A DNA stretch of 64,000 nt. Source: Marisa cornuarietis. Taxonomy: Eukaryota > Mollusca > Gastropoda > Architaenioglossa > Ampullariidae. Location of the stretch: contig SMMW01000614.1 of NCBI GenBank assembly GCA_004794655.1, forward strand, positions 1,986,501 through 2,050,500. Direction: 5' to 3'. Under the pieces are notes generated by a model. That model saw only the letters and a program-made list of their open reading frames with translations. It did no database searches and had not been told where the DNA came from. Positions 36,345-48,400 of this stretch are shown in pieces; the stretch's first letter is position 1, and every line of letters begins with the position of its first letter. Both the position numbers and the translations under genes were made by a program.

Positions 36345-36540
36345 CAGCCAGGAATGTTCACCATCACCTCAGCAACCACGTTTCGGAAAAGACTGAAGAC
36401 CCATTTGTTTACTTGAGACGGACTTAAACAATCAAGTGACACTTCTGTCTTTATTTTTTCACTTTCCTGTTGTTTTTCTCTTGTGTTTTCGCTGCGCAGT
36501 GTGCATTCTTGTGAATGGATACCTGCGCATTACAAATGGA

Positions 36541-36603
<63 letters not shown>
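36345..36603 (+). mobile_element. LINE 3' end with (CAT)n tail
   Basis: It begins FTITSATTFRKRLKTHLFT and stop, the same C-terminus as the LINE at 1794-2705, followed by the same 3' UTR (GTGAATGGATACCTGCGCA) and a (CAT)n tail at 36541-36603. It is truncated to the last 26 or so codons. Confidence 0.85.
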
Positions 36604-36607
<4 letters not shown>

Positions 36608-37042
36608 AGCCTTTTCTGTAGAAAGTAACATTATGATTTGACTACAGACAATGTGGTATACCTCAATTTACAAGAATGTCAGCTTATAAATCTGAGTTTG
36701 AATCTTACGATTAAAAAAACTTTCACGAGGAATGTTTAAATTCATTGTGCCTGCCAACTTGATGTTTAAGCTTTAAGTTTAAAGGGGACATAAAGGACAA
36801 ATAAATACTTTGTTAATCAGCTTCATACTTTGTTGCTTAATCCAAGCAAACAAAAAGTATTTTAAAAATATAAACTGTATAAAATGTGGTTCAGCTGAAC
36901 ATCTGCACGTTCTTTGCTCTTCAGCTCATGCTTCTTGGACTTTCCTAATTCCTCTTCTCAGAAAGAAACTTCCAGGACACCACTTTCTTTATCTTGCCTG
37001 GAACAACATAATCATGCTTATTGACGAGAAGTTTGTATTCGG

Positions 37043-37044
<2 letters not shown>

Positions 37045-37105
<61 letters not shown>
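37045..37105 (+). repeat. (AAT)n microsatellite
   Basis: About 20 uninterrupted AAT/ATT units. Confidence 0.95.
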
Positions 37106-37106
<1 letters not shown>

Positions 37107-37109
37107 CAT

Positions 37110-39170
37110 GTTTAGAGCGCGTTTTTCTGCTAGTGTACTTTGACATAATCGTCCTTCTCTCTTTGTAGTTTGGTACCATCGTTTTACATATTTTTGAAAC
37201 AAATTAACCGCTTAGTCTAAAATATTATGTTATATGTCGTATAAACTGATTAATTAAGGTGTGCTAATGAACTGAGATAATAATTACCACATAGAAGAAG
37301 TCCTAAGAGGCCAATGACGAGGAAATGCGAAATCCAGCTCTGTGTGTGCACTCATGATAGTCACAGCTAATTCGTAAAATCGACGACAAGAACTGGTTAC
37401 ATTGTACACCTTGGTTCATATTCTTGAAGCACGTTTACCCAGCGTGTTCTCCTACCCGATCAGGGTAGATCGGGTAGCCGGAGACACCGATTCCAGTCCC
37501 ATGTTCATGGGCTTGTGGTAGGTCTACTCAAATCGTTTTAACAGCCGGTATTGTATCCGAGGTCTGCCCTTCCAAAAACTTTCTCCCACCTTGATTGTGC
37601 AGATATTGTGTTTAATCAAGTTCAACCGAAACGAACAGAATTCTTCTAGACCTAACAAAAACCTGAGCAGCTATAAGTGTACAGAACTGTTTTTTATTAT
37701 TATTTAACTGATATCTGAGAGTAGAAGACGCCATTAGAAAAGAGAAAGTAAGCTTTGCAATCTACATTGTTCCCTTTAAAATTCTCAGATAGCCATTTTG
37801 CTTTTGAATTGAGCTAATTTAATACGCGTGTCATCTAACACTTGTTTTTGTCAGAGTTAATAAATTAGACTTTCTGTAGTTTTTTATTTGCTTTTCGATT
37901 CGTAAATGTTTATTTTTCTTTAGTTGTGCGTTTTTCGGGTCACTCTTTGACCGAGTCACACACACACATACACAGAGGTAGCATTTCAGGAAATTCCTGC
38001 CATGCCGATCGGTCGGGTTACTCAGTGGCTCGTGAATCGAGAGTTTGTTTGCCTGTCGGATTAATTTAACCAGCAAGTTACCTATCAAGCTGAGACAACT
38101 TTACTCACGGGTAAAAAGCCGATTACCATGAATATAGAAGCAAACGCATTATTGTTCGAGATGTAACACATAAACATTGTATTCTCGAAAAAAATAAATT
38201 AAAATTTTGGCTAATACTCGCTCGAGGAACATCATTGCCGTCAGAGTTTGACTTCCTGCCTCTTGCTTGCTATTTTGATTTTGAATATTTCTTGCTTTTG
38301 CTGTAGACGTCCCGATTAACCCTTGACCAAACAAATCATAATCAGTCACCCCACTTTTATCGGGATCTTTAAATTGCTGATTCCAGATACTCATTTTTAT
38401 TTTATTTTAAAAAAGGCTAATTTGTTTATAGAGTTAATCTGCCTGTTGTCCTCCCAAATTAAAGCAGCTTTACCTATTGTCGAACTGTCGATAAACATGG
38501 ACACAGCATTGACGCACTGTTACCCAGCATGTTTAACTCATTTCCTGGAAATTTCTACTATGCCTTGCCATGAACTGTTAGTTAACTTTTGATTTTACTT
38601 TACCCGCTGGTTTTCTACCGAATGTTAGAACAATTTTACTCATGGGTAAACTTCCTATGGCCGAGAAGTATGAGTTTAGGTGTAAAAATTGTGTTCTAAT
38701 GGTTACAGTCGTGAGTTGTTCGATAATGTCACGTAATCGTCCACTAAAAAAAAAATAAAAAACAAGATATATGCGGGCACTTTTATCTCACAGATCTGTC
38801 AACAGAATATTTTTTATAATTTGAACCTATAACCAAACTAAAAAGTATATAATCGTGTCCAGACAGATTAGTGTGCTGATGAAAATCATGTACAACGTAC
38901 TAAGATTTCGCAATCAATACTTATTTTTGTCGTTAGCTGTAAACTTGATACACAGGCATCAACATCCATCCTTAGACACTACTCTTAATTCGAGACCCAA
39001 ACAAATTTGTAAACATTGTCTCGGTAATCTTCCGACCAAAACGATCTATAAGTAATAATGATCTTCGGAAGTTGAAACTATCTGCAAATTTTTAAAGTTT
39101 AAAAATTCTCTCTTCGTAATTTCATTAAGCTCTTAATCTTCTACGTATCATTTAAGGTCGATGAAATCAT
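37110..39170. other. no gene recognised; may hide the 3' exon of the lectin gene
   Basis: The lectin exon ending at 39182 has a good donor in phase 1, so at least one more minus-strand exon should lie below it. I could not identify it. Confidence 0.4.
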
Positions 39171-39181
39171 GTACCACTTAC

Positions 39182-39428
39182 TAAGATTTCTTTCGCAGAT
39201 CACGTGGTTTACTGCTGTGCAATCCTCGTAGTCCAGTGAGCCATCAGAGACGATCTTGCCACACCTTTCTGTGACAGCGTCCCTCTCCCACGTACCATCG
39301 GCAGGAGATAACCGTCGTATCCCTACCCACCACGGCGAGCTCGTCAGATCTATCTTTTCCAGCATTTTCATCTGGATTAAAAATTATAAAAGCTCATAGT
39401 AACTATTCAAGATCTCTACCTAATCAGG

Positions 39429-39492
<64 letters not shown>

Positions 39493-42400
39493 GTTCACAC
39501 ATCTTTAAAGATGTCCTGCCCAATGACTCATGACACGTTCTAGACAGGTACGCTTATAATGTAACCAGAATGAAAGGTTCCTGACTATTATCATAATAAT
39601 CAGGATAAATTTTCCGTTTAGATAGCAATAAAATGTATGCTGAGCCTGTAGGTAATAACCTTATTTCATCAGCAGCAGCAGCAGCAACAACTACAACAAC
39701 AATAAAATCTTCGTCGCCTTCGTCGTCGTCGTCGTCGTCGTCGTCATCACCGGCTGATTGGCCATAAAATCTCGACGTTTCTGAGTTCTGTGTCATTTTC
39801 TGGTATTAGAGGACTGCTGGAAACAAAATTAATGTCCCCTAGCTGATCTAAGTAAAGTTTTCTGCGACACTTATCAAGTTTTTGTTGTATTTTGTTATAG
39901 CGAGGGGGGGGGATCATTTTCCAACATGCAGCGTAAACAAGATACATAGCAACAGCTGGTGTTAGTCCGCTTTTCGAACAGCAACTTAATAAAACTTTCA
40001 TGTACACTCCACACGAAAACTTTGACTAAGAGCGCACGTCCACGCTTTATTATTATTATTATTATTATTATTATCATCATCATCTTGTTTTCAAATCGTT
40101 TTAAAAACAGTAAATTCGTGTCAACATACCAGGTCGTAAAAAGTGCTGTTAGACTGCAGATTACCTCCCTTTGCTTGACAACTCTTCTGTGCGTCAGACC
40201 AGGACATAGTCTTAGTAGATAAAGTATAACAAGCTCGAGAGATCAAGAACCAGTCAGTTCCACAGTAGCCTTCTGAGTTGGATCCTTCCGCTGAAAAAAT
40301 CAAAATATGAAAAGGAGAAGGTTTGTTACATAAAAATCCTTTGAACGTAGTCTTATAATTATCTCACTGCATTAGCTCTTCGAGTAAATTACATATTACT
40401 GTACATATAAATTAAAATGCATCGGTGCTCACGTGACTGTTTCACACATATAAAGTGACGAGAGGAGTTACATGGCACATCACTCAGCAGGCCATCAGAG
40501 TCCATTTCCACACAGTCCTCATTACCCACAGTGCCATTGGGCTCGCCTTTCTTCCACTGTCTGCAGGTGGAAGAGAATTTTCAAGTATTCGTTAGCAGAT
40601 ATAATAAGAGATAAGAGGACGATATTAGAAATCCTTACTTATATGTTCTGAACACATAAAAATCAATATAAAACAACAATGAAGAATTCTTAAGGCATGT
40701 TTACCCGGCTAGTCAGTCTGCCGATGATGTGTAAATATGCTACCATCAAATTTCAGCATATATCGCCTCTTTGTAGGCAAAAACAAACAGTTTCCCAGCA
40801 AGTAAATTATCAGAGAAGTTTCTTCCGGTAATTTTCGTCAATAATGCTGGCTTAATATGGCGAGTTCTTGATTGATCTGACCGAACTAAAACTTACACAT
40901 ATTTTGTATGCCAAATAAATAAACTGGGCAAATATATGATAGAACGGAATGTATTCATAAATGCCGCTTTATTGAAGTCATAATATGTGAAGAACGAGAC
41001 GGCATAGTCGACATGCTGACACCCTTTTCCGAGAAGAATTATTCGGCTAACTTCACCTTATCAGTATCCCACAAACGGGTAGTTTATCATTCGAGTAAAA
41101 TTTACCTTTCATTCCTTATCAATGCTAGGGTAATTCTATCCATTGATCCGGACACATTATAAAGACCAGCACAGATGACCTATGGAAAGTATTATTGATG
41201 TGATTATGATCTTTCAAATGGAGGTGTTACAGGTGTCAAAGACATGTGCCTTGCTTCAGGAGAGATAAAAGCTGCCCGAAATGTCAAACATTGAGTAGTG
41301 TGAGCACTGCCCTCAACCGAAGCTTCCGGCATGTAAGGTATTTTCCTTATCTTTTAAAACATCATGTTATCTGTTGTTACATGAGAAATTTTACAATTTT
41401 TGAAATTATAGAAAAACAGTGTCACTAGTTGTTAGAATGCTACATTTATAATTCATTTAAAAGACGTATTTATAATGTCATCCGTTTGAGACTAACAGAT
41501 GATTTCCTCAAGTGCATGTTTAACAAAACTTCTACTTCAAACATACAAAGAAAGGAATGGGTTCTTTTCATCGAAAAGTAGCTGTAGGAATATTGAAACA
41601 AAATTTTGTTTCGAGAACAATTTTAGGTCTCTAAGGTAGATTAAAATGACTTACGGGACTGTCGGTGCTGAAACTGGGTGCTCTTCAAGCCCCTTCCATT
41701 TAACATCAGGCGATACTTTCCTTAATCCCACCCACCACCTGGCTTTACTGTCTTTATGCCGCATCACTTTAATTATCTGCACCTTTATGTGAAGCAAGGG
41801 GTTGTGATTAGTGATTTTAACATTTCGCAAAACAATTTCTTTTTAAAGCTTCAGGTCCAATAGAGAAGAGTTCGGCAATGATGATATCGTCAGGCTTAGA
41901 CCAACCTTATTCTTATCTACTTGCACTAAAGCATTTTCTCTTGAATTCACGAGGGAGGGGTGGTGTTTTAGGCCGAACCAGCAAATAAGGCTATATCACT
42001 GGCAGCCAGCCCTGTAACCACAGATGCCACATGCAGAGAAAGAACAGTGTGTCCGAGACGAGAGCTGAACCCAGGACAGCCAACATTCACTGAAGTGGTG
42101 ACAGGCGCTAATCGTTGCAGCACCGGATCATCATCATCAACAACAACAAAGTCATCGTCGTCGTCATTTTCTTAATGGGCATTGAATTTCTAAAGAGCAT
42201 TTCTCCGTGCTGCACACGAAACACTACAAACAGCCGCGACTTTTGTCCCCAGCTTTAAAACCTGCGACTTAAGCAGCGATGCGGCTTGTTTGCGGATTTT
42301 TGCGGATTATTCACATTCCGATTAATTTTTCAATGACCTCCATGTTAAAGTGCTAACTGCTCACGTTGTTACAGTGTTAACTTTTCACACTTTAAAATCA

Positions 42401-45400
42401 AAAGCCCCATACAATTGAAGTATTCAGATCCGTTGCTGAAGCACACATCCTCATCATGCCGAAAACGAGACTAATGCCTACAATGCAGCTTTTCAGTTGT
42501 ATTTATTTGCGTCTTATAAACCAGTGTGCCTTATTTGTGAAAAAATTTAAATTTTTTTTTTAATTTAGTGGGTGCGACTGATAAACAGGTGCTCTCAGTA
42601 AACCGAAATTTACGGTACATTGTTGCTGGGAAATGGTTTTGGAGCTGGAGCATCACAACCTTTTCAAGTTCTTTGGGCACAAAAGGGAGGATAGAATGAG
42701 GAATGAAGGCTATAGTTTTTTAGATTATTTTCTATAAAGCCTAGACGAGGTAATGTTTCGTGGTTTTATTGCATCAATTTTCGAGACCCTGTCAGTGTCC
42801 TTTTCGTGTGCATTAATCCAAATAGCCTTATTTTTCATTGAAAACTGTTTGCGCTTTCATATTTTGGGGACTTTGATATCTGAAATAATATATATGTATA
42901 CTTTAAGCAACATATTTAAAGCAATGCTTAAGGTTACAGGATTATACATGTGGATCACTTTCAACTGTCTCGCTTTCCGAGTCCTGTGACCAGCGTCGCT
43001 TAATTAGCCGGGTATACTCTGTGACCGAATGTATACTGCTTATTGAAACACTACACCCATGGGTTGCTTCATCTGTTACCCCTGCATATGCTGTGAGTGC
43101 GCATCGCGCTTGCGCAAAGCTGACCAATACCTCCAGTGGATTTTGTGTTGAGCACCCTATTTAAGTGCTTGTGTTGAGTGCCAAAGGACGGTTATAAGTG
43201 AAAGTGTTATATCCAGCCAGAAAATCAAGGTAAATATAAAAAAATTACTCGAGCTGGTGTAAAAACTGTCACTAAGTCTATTAAAATCTCAAGATGTGAA
43301 GAAGTTTGTGTAAAGTACATACCAGTTGGTTTAGGGAGTCCAGGGACAGTAAGGTGGCACCATTTTCTTCGCAGCTGATCTTAGCGGTCATCCATTCCTT
43401 GTACTCAGTAAAAAACTTGTAGCAAGAATCCAAGATAAGGATCCAGTCACTACCACAGCTGCCTATAGAGATGATATAGTACAGAGAAAAATATACTCTT
43501 AGAGCACGTGAAAAACATTATTTTTCAGCCTACATTTGTACTTGTTTGAATGATAGTATGACATGCTCATACAACTCAGTATTAAACATGGTGCACACAC
43601 ATAGCATTATATTAATTATCACAAAAGAGGCATCTGGGGAAATCTGTAAATTTCTGTCCTTTTTACATACTCATGTCTGTTTGTATTTATGCTACAAAGA
43701 TAATCAGTACTCCTCCTCCTTTTCGTAAAAGAAATATTTTTAATTTGAGTCTTTTAAAGAGATAATGCAGTTCTTGCTTTCTTTTGTCTACTCTCCAATG
43801 TTAATTTGATGTGAGTCATGACATGATTTTCTCTTCTCGTGAAATGTATTTTTGTCTTCTTAGGACACCTGAAATACTCATGCAGCCTGAGGATACTTAC
43901 TTAAATTTTTCTCACAAATGTAGTAGGCAGACCAGTTGCATAGCAAATCATTCAATAGACCACTAGGACACATCTCAACGCAGTCCTCAAATTTCTGTAT
44001 GTTGTTGGGCTCATCCTTGTCCCACAGTCTTTAATCCAAGAAAATTTGGTTACAACGGTAATTATATGGTGGAGTGATAGAAAAGTAACAAAGATGATAG
44101 AATTTATTACTTTTAGAACATTCTGCCATAACCATAATTAGTCTATATGATCAAGTATGAAAATATGAAACTACAGTGTTCTAATATTCAGTATTAATGT
44201 TATACCTTTACACGCATCAGCGCGCAAATATGCGTGCGTGCGTGCGTGCGCGCGCGCAATCATTTTCTTTCTGCATTATTATTTATCCTAAAACCATGGC
44301 TGGGATAGTTTCATACACCTCTAAAAAGGGGAGAGATGTTCAAGAAATGTTCCAAAAATATGATAAAAATGTAAAAGGGTTATAAAGGGCAAAATTCGTA
44401 GTTATTCTAGACGCAGGAACTATTGCTCTAAATTAAGCTGACTCACGTGATTTATCCTGAGAAAGAAGAGTTTTCATAAAGTGACACCCAGGTTCTGTCG
44501 TTTGGGAGGCTAATCTGACTTGAGTACTTGGTCTCTCTTGAGAAGTTGCGTTGTAGTGCTACCCACCAAGTGTTTGTGTTGTTGGCAAGTTTCATCTCCA
44601 CCAGCATCTCTGACTTTGTGTGGCAGGGTGAAAACAAAATCTGATAAGTACTGGTCACTTCGCAACATCAGGCCCCGCTTACACTATGAGAATAATATTA
44701 AAAGGCAAAATGTGTTTAAAGTACTAAGCGCCCAGTTTCCTCCCTTTTAGATTCTGATGCAATATTTTATCCTTCTGAAATTATCTGAAAGTGAATTGTG
44801 AAGTTTGCACTGCTGAAGCTCAGCTCACAATCTCTGTGGCAGTTCCCTAACTTTCGCATACAGAGATATCGTTCTATCCACAACACTTTTGTTAGAACAT
44901 CACACCAACGGTCAATGTGAGCGAGACTTTCTTGATACTTCATCAACCATGCAACGATCTCAGACTGTGCCTATTAGCGGGACCAAAGCACGCCAGACCC
45001 AGGGCCACAATCCAAGGAAAGAAATCGTAGCAGATAAGTCTTTTCACCTAAGCCACATAAAAAACCGGTTAGCTGACAACAGTGAACCCAAAAAGAAACC
45101 GAAAGAGCTACTCAATAAAGTTAATCCGTCTCTAGGTTAGGAGGCGCGACAATTTGGTCAAAATGACAATCAAAACGTATCAATAACACAGATTATCACT
45201 ACAGAGTATAATCTTACCAATCGAACAACAGACGTAAAAACTATGAAGATCCAACAACAATTTCCGGGTAATGAAATGGACATATCCACGGACATTGCCT
45301 GCTTAACATATGACTTCAGCTCCCGTCATAATGCAGGTGTATCCATGTACATTTCTGATATTTGTGTTTTTGACTTCTTTCTATACATGGTGATGTTTCC

Positions 45401-48400
45401 ATGAACGTGTCCAAAGAACAAGGAGCTCTCAGTTACTCGGGTTTGGGGAAATAATATTTTTTATAAAGCTCAACCCTCTCCTGTTACACTACAAAAACCA
45501 CGCCTCTCCCTGCTAGACATTGAAGAAAATTTAAGATGGGTAATGACAATGACAAGCTTTGTTAATCCCAGTGGGCACTTGTACTCGGGAAATGGGTCCA
45601 TTTACAAAATCTAGAAAGGTAAAGACAGAACAAATGCGGGTTACAAGATCAGGATAAGGCAAGTGGTGCGTCATAGGGAAACTTGAATCTTACATCTAGA
45701 CCATTCTTAAGACACGCATACATCATCACACACCCATGTACACACGCAGCTGATAATTTATCTATGGTTAAGCAGCTGAGCAAATCCCTCTGTTTAACAG
45801 TTCTGTTCAAACTGGACAGACCGACTGTGGAACCAGTACACAAAGGAAGAAGATCAACGATTTCAATGAATGACTGATAAAAACGGTTCGATTGCTTTGA
45901 TGGCTTAAAAACTGTTCTTCTTGCGAAGAAGATAGAATCTTTGCTAAACATTTTTAACAAAATGTTCAGTTTTTACATCCCATTTGAACTGGCAAAAAAA
46001 ACACCCCATTGCCTAGGTACCTGAATGTGCCAACAATCTAAACAGGTTTATTGTGTATTACGCTGGAAACAACAGAACCCCCTTTTATTGATTAATTTGT
46101 TTGTTTTTAAGTCTATTCTCGTCTCTTTTGTCTTGTCTACGTTTAATTCCAGATAGTTTTCATCACACCAATATACAAACTTTGGTAATACATTGCGATG
46201 ATCTGGCTTACACCCCTGCAACGAAGTTAACAAAGCGGTATCAATTGAAAATCTACCAGTACTGCTATTCTCGGTGTTTCTGCAGCTGTCTGTATACACG
46301 ATATACAACAAGGGTGATAAATAACAGCACTACAAAGATCCAGTTCTTTTAACAAGAATATCAGAATGACAAAACCCATTTGCTCTCTGCAAGTCAAAAA
46401 ATACAATAGCCACAAAACCAGCTGATGTGCAAGATTACAATCAGAAATCAGTCTCAATACTTAAAATTATGGTTGTACTGTATTGAAAGCACAACTAAAA
46501 TCAGCCCAAAGCAGTCTTGCATTTGCCTTTGGCTTTTCCAGATGTTTCTACAGTATATTCAAAATGTAATAGTCCCAACAGTTTCAGTACTAACACCAAA
46601 CGTTATTTGTTGTTATCAACTAATTGCATCAAATATTCCTTACTGAGGAGGAGAATCTGTCTTTGAGTAGATAACACCTCAAGCATCACCCATTCCCCGG
46701 TCCGATCTGTGATCCAGCCTTTGATCACAATTGTATAGCTACAAACTCTGCTCATAAAGTTATGTACAGTCTCCTCTGGCACATTTCATCCACAACATTC
46801 AATAATTTGTCTGCTTCCTTTAAACACCAGTCCAGAAATTAAAAAATAATGTCAAATAATTTAAAAGCAAAATTCAAGGGGAATGCGAATCCGCTCTGAA
46901 GCAATGCACCGAGTGTGTGGAGTAGGATTGGTGGCAGTTGCTTACTGGGGCATATATTCTCCATGAGACAAATCATTGTTAACAGTTTGAGCTATTTTTA
47001 ATGTTCTGGTCAAGACATTAATTGTGATAGTATTGATACCGCACTAAGTTAAGGATAAAATAACAGTTAAAAAATCTACTTAAGTTAACGAGTTAACGAG
47101 TCCCGCTCTATATTATACAGACGATAACATTTTCATGTAATATTAAGAGGAGGCAGGATCTCTCTTCTAATCTATCCCATTATTTCACTATATGCACAGC
47201 AGTTTGACAAATTTAACTGAAGATTCATTGAGAGTTACTTACTTGTTCTATCTCTGATTTAAAAGAAAGCAGATCGGAGCCTTTTTCTTGACAGTTTGTC
47301 AGGGCTGAGGACCAGTTCATGGGTTCCAGAGACAGAAAGTAGCAGGTGGAATTGAGAAGTATCCAGCCTGAACCACAGTTGTGTGTCATCTGAGCTGCAA
47401 CTGTTTTATTCATAGACATAATGTTACAATAAATTCTTGCCTATGTATCGGCAGACGAATGAATCGAGGTGTGGCAGAAAAGTAATGAGACTGATTTTTT
47501 ATTTACCAATGTTTTTATTTTTGTCAAACATCAATGTTATCCCCTTCAAAATAGTTCCTTTGGGCAGCAACCAGTCTAAACGGACAGAGACACACCAACA
47601 GCCATAAATACAAGACAGAAAAACCTGCATACAAAACATGCCGGAGTTCATCGTAAAAACGCAACGTACTTTGTGTTAGTGTGCTTTGAATTTTAGGAAG
47701 TTTTTTTTTTTCTTGCACACTTAATTACTGTTTCTTCCTTTGTACCCGTATGGAATTCTCCCCGCGTCGCACGACGCCTTGCGAGCTTTTCTCAGCAAGT
47801 GTATCGCGCTGTGCGTAAATGAATACATAAGGGAAAAAACCGCTGCTACTTTTAGAAGTTTTCTACTGAGGATTACTTCCCATAGAAAGCTGAAAACAGG
47901 AGGGGGGAATCATCCAATCAGGTATTTTGTTATGTTTGAATGGAGGGAAAGATTTAGATCAAGTGAAATATTTGAGTCTGTTGCGGATTCTTAATTCTAC
48001 CCCAGCAGCTAAAAATTACAAGAAAATAGTAACAAACATTTAAAGTCAAATGTATAATCGGCACAGCTTTCTTATAAACACATGACGGCCAGAATAAAAA
48101 TAGCGTACTGTAGGAGGAGCTATGTAAAACAGTGACGTCACTATGACGTCGATCGGCCTCTGTTGTCTGCTCGCTGCACTCACCCGCTGTCGTCTGCTCG
48201 ACTTCTGACGTCTGTCGTCTGCTCACTCCAGTCAATAGGCGAAACAATCTCCAAAAATGCACAAAACTTATTCCCTCCAGACCATTTAGTCAGTCTGTCA
48301 AATAAAAAGTCAGCTAGCACGTGTACATAGTTCTTCCAGTCAAACAGTACGACTTGAAAAACTGTATTCACTTGAAATCTCGCCAGAAGAAGATAAATTT

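Noticed and set aside
38149..38394. Minus-strand ORF considered as the missing 3' exon of the lectin gene
   Set aside because: No acceptor in the right phase and no transmembrane or lectin features.
44889..45140. 83-codon ORF in the lectin intron
   Set aside because: Hydrophilic, no recognisable domain and no splice signals that fit either gene.
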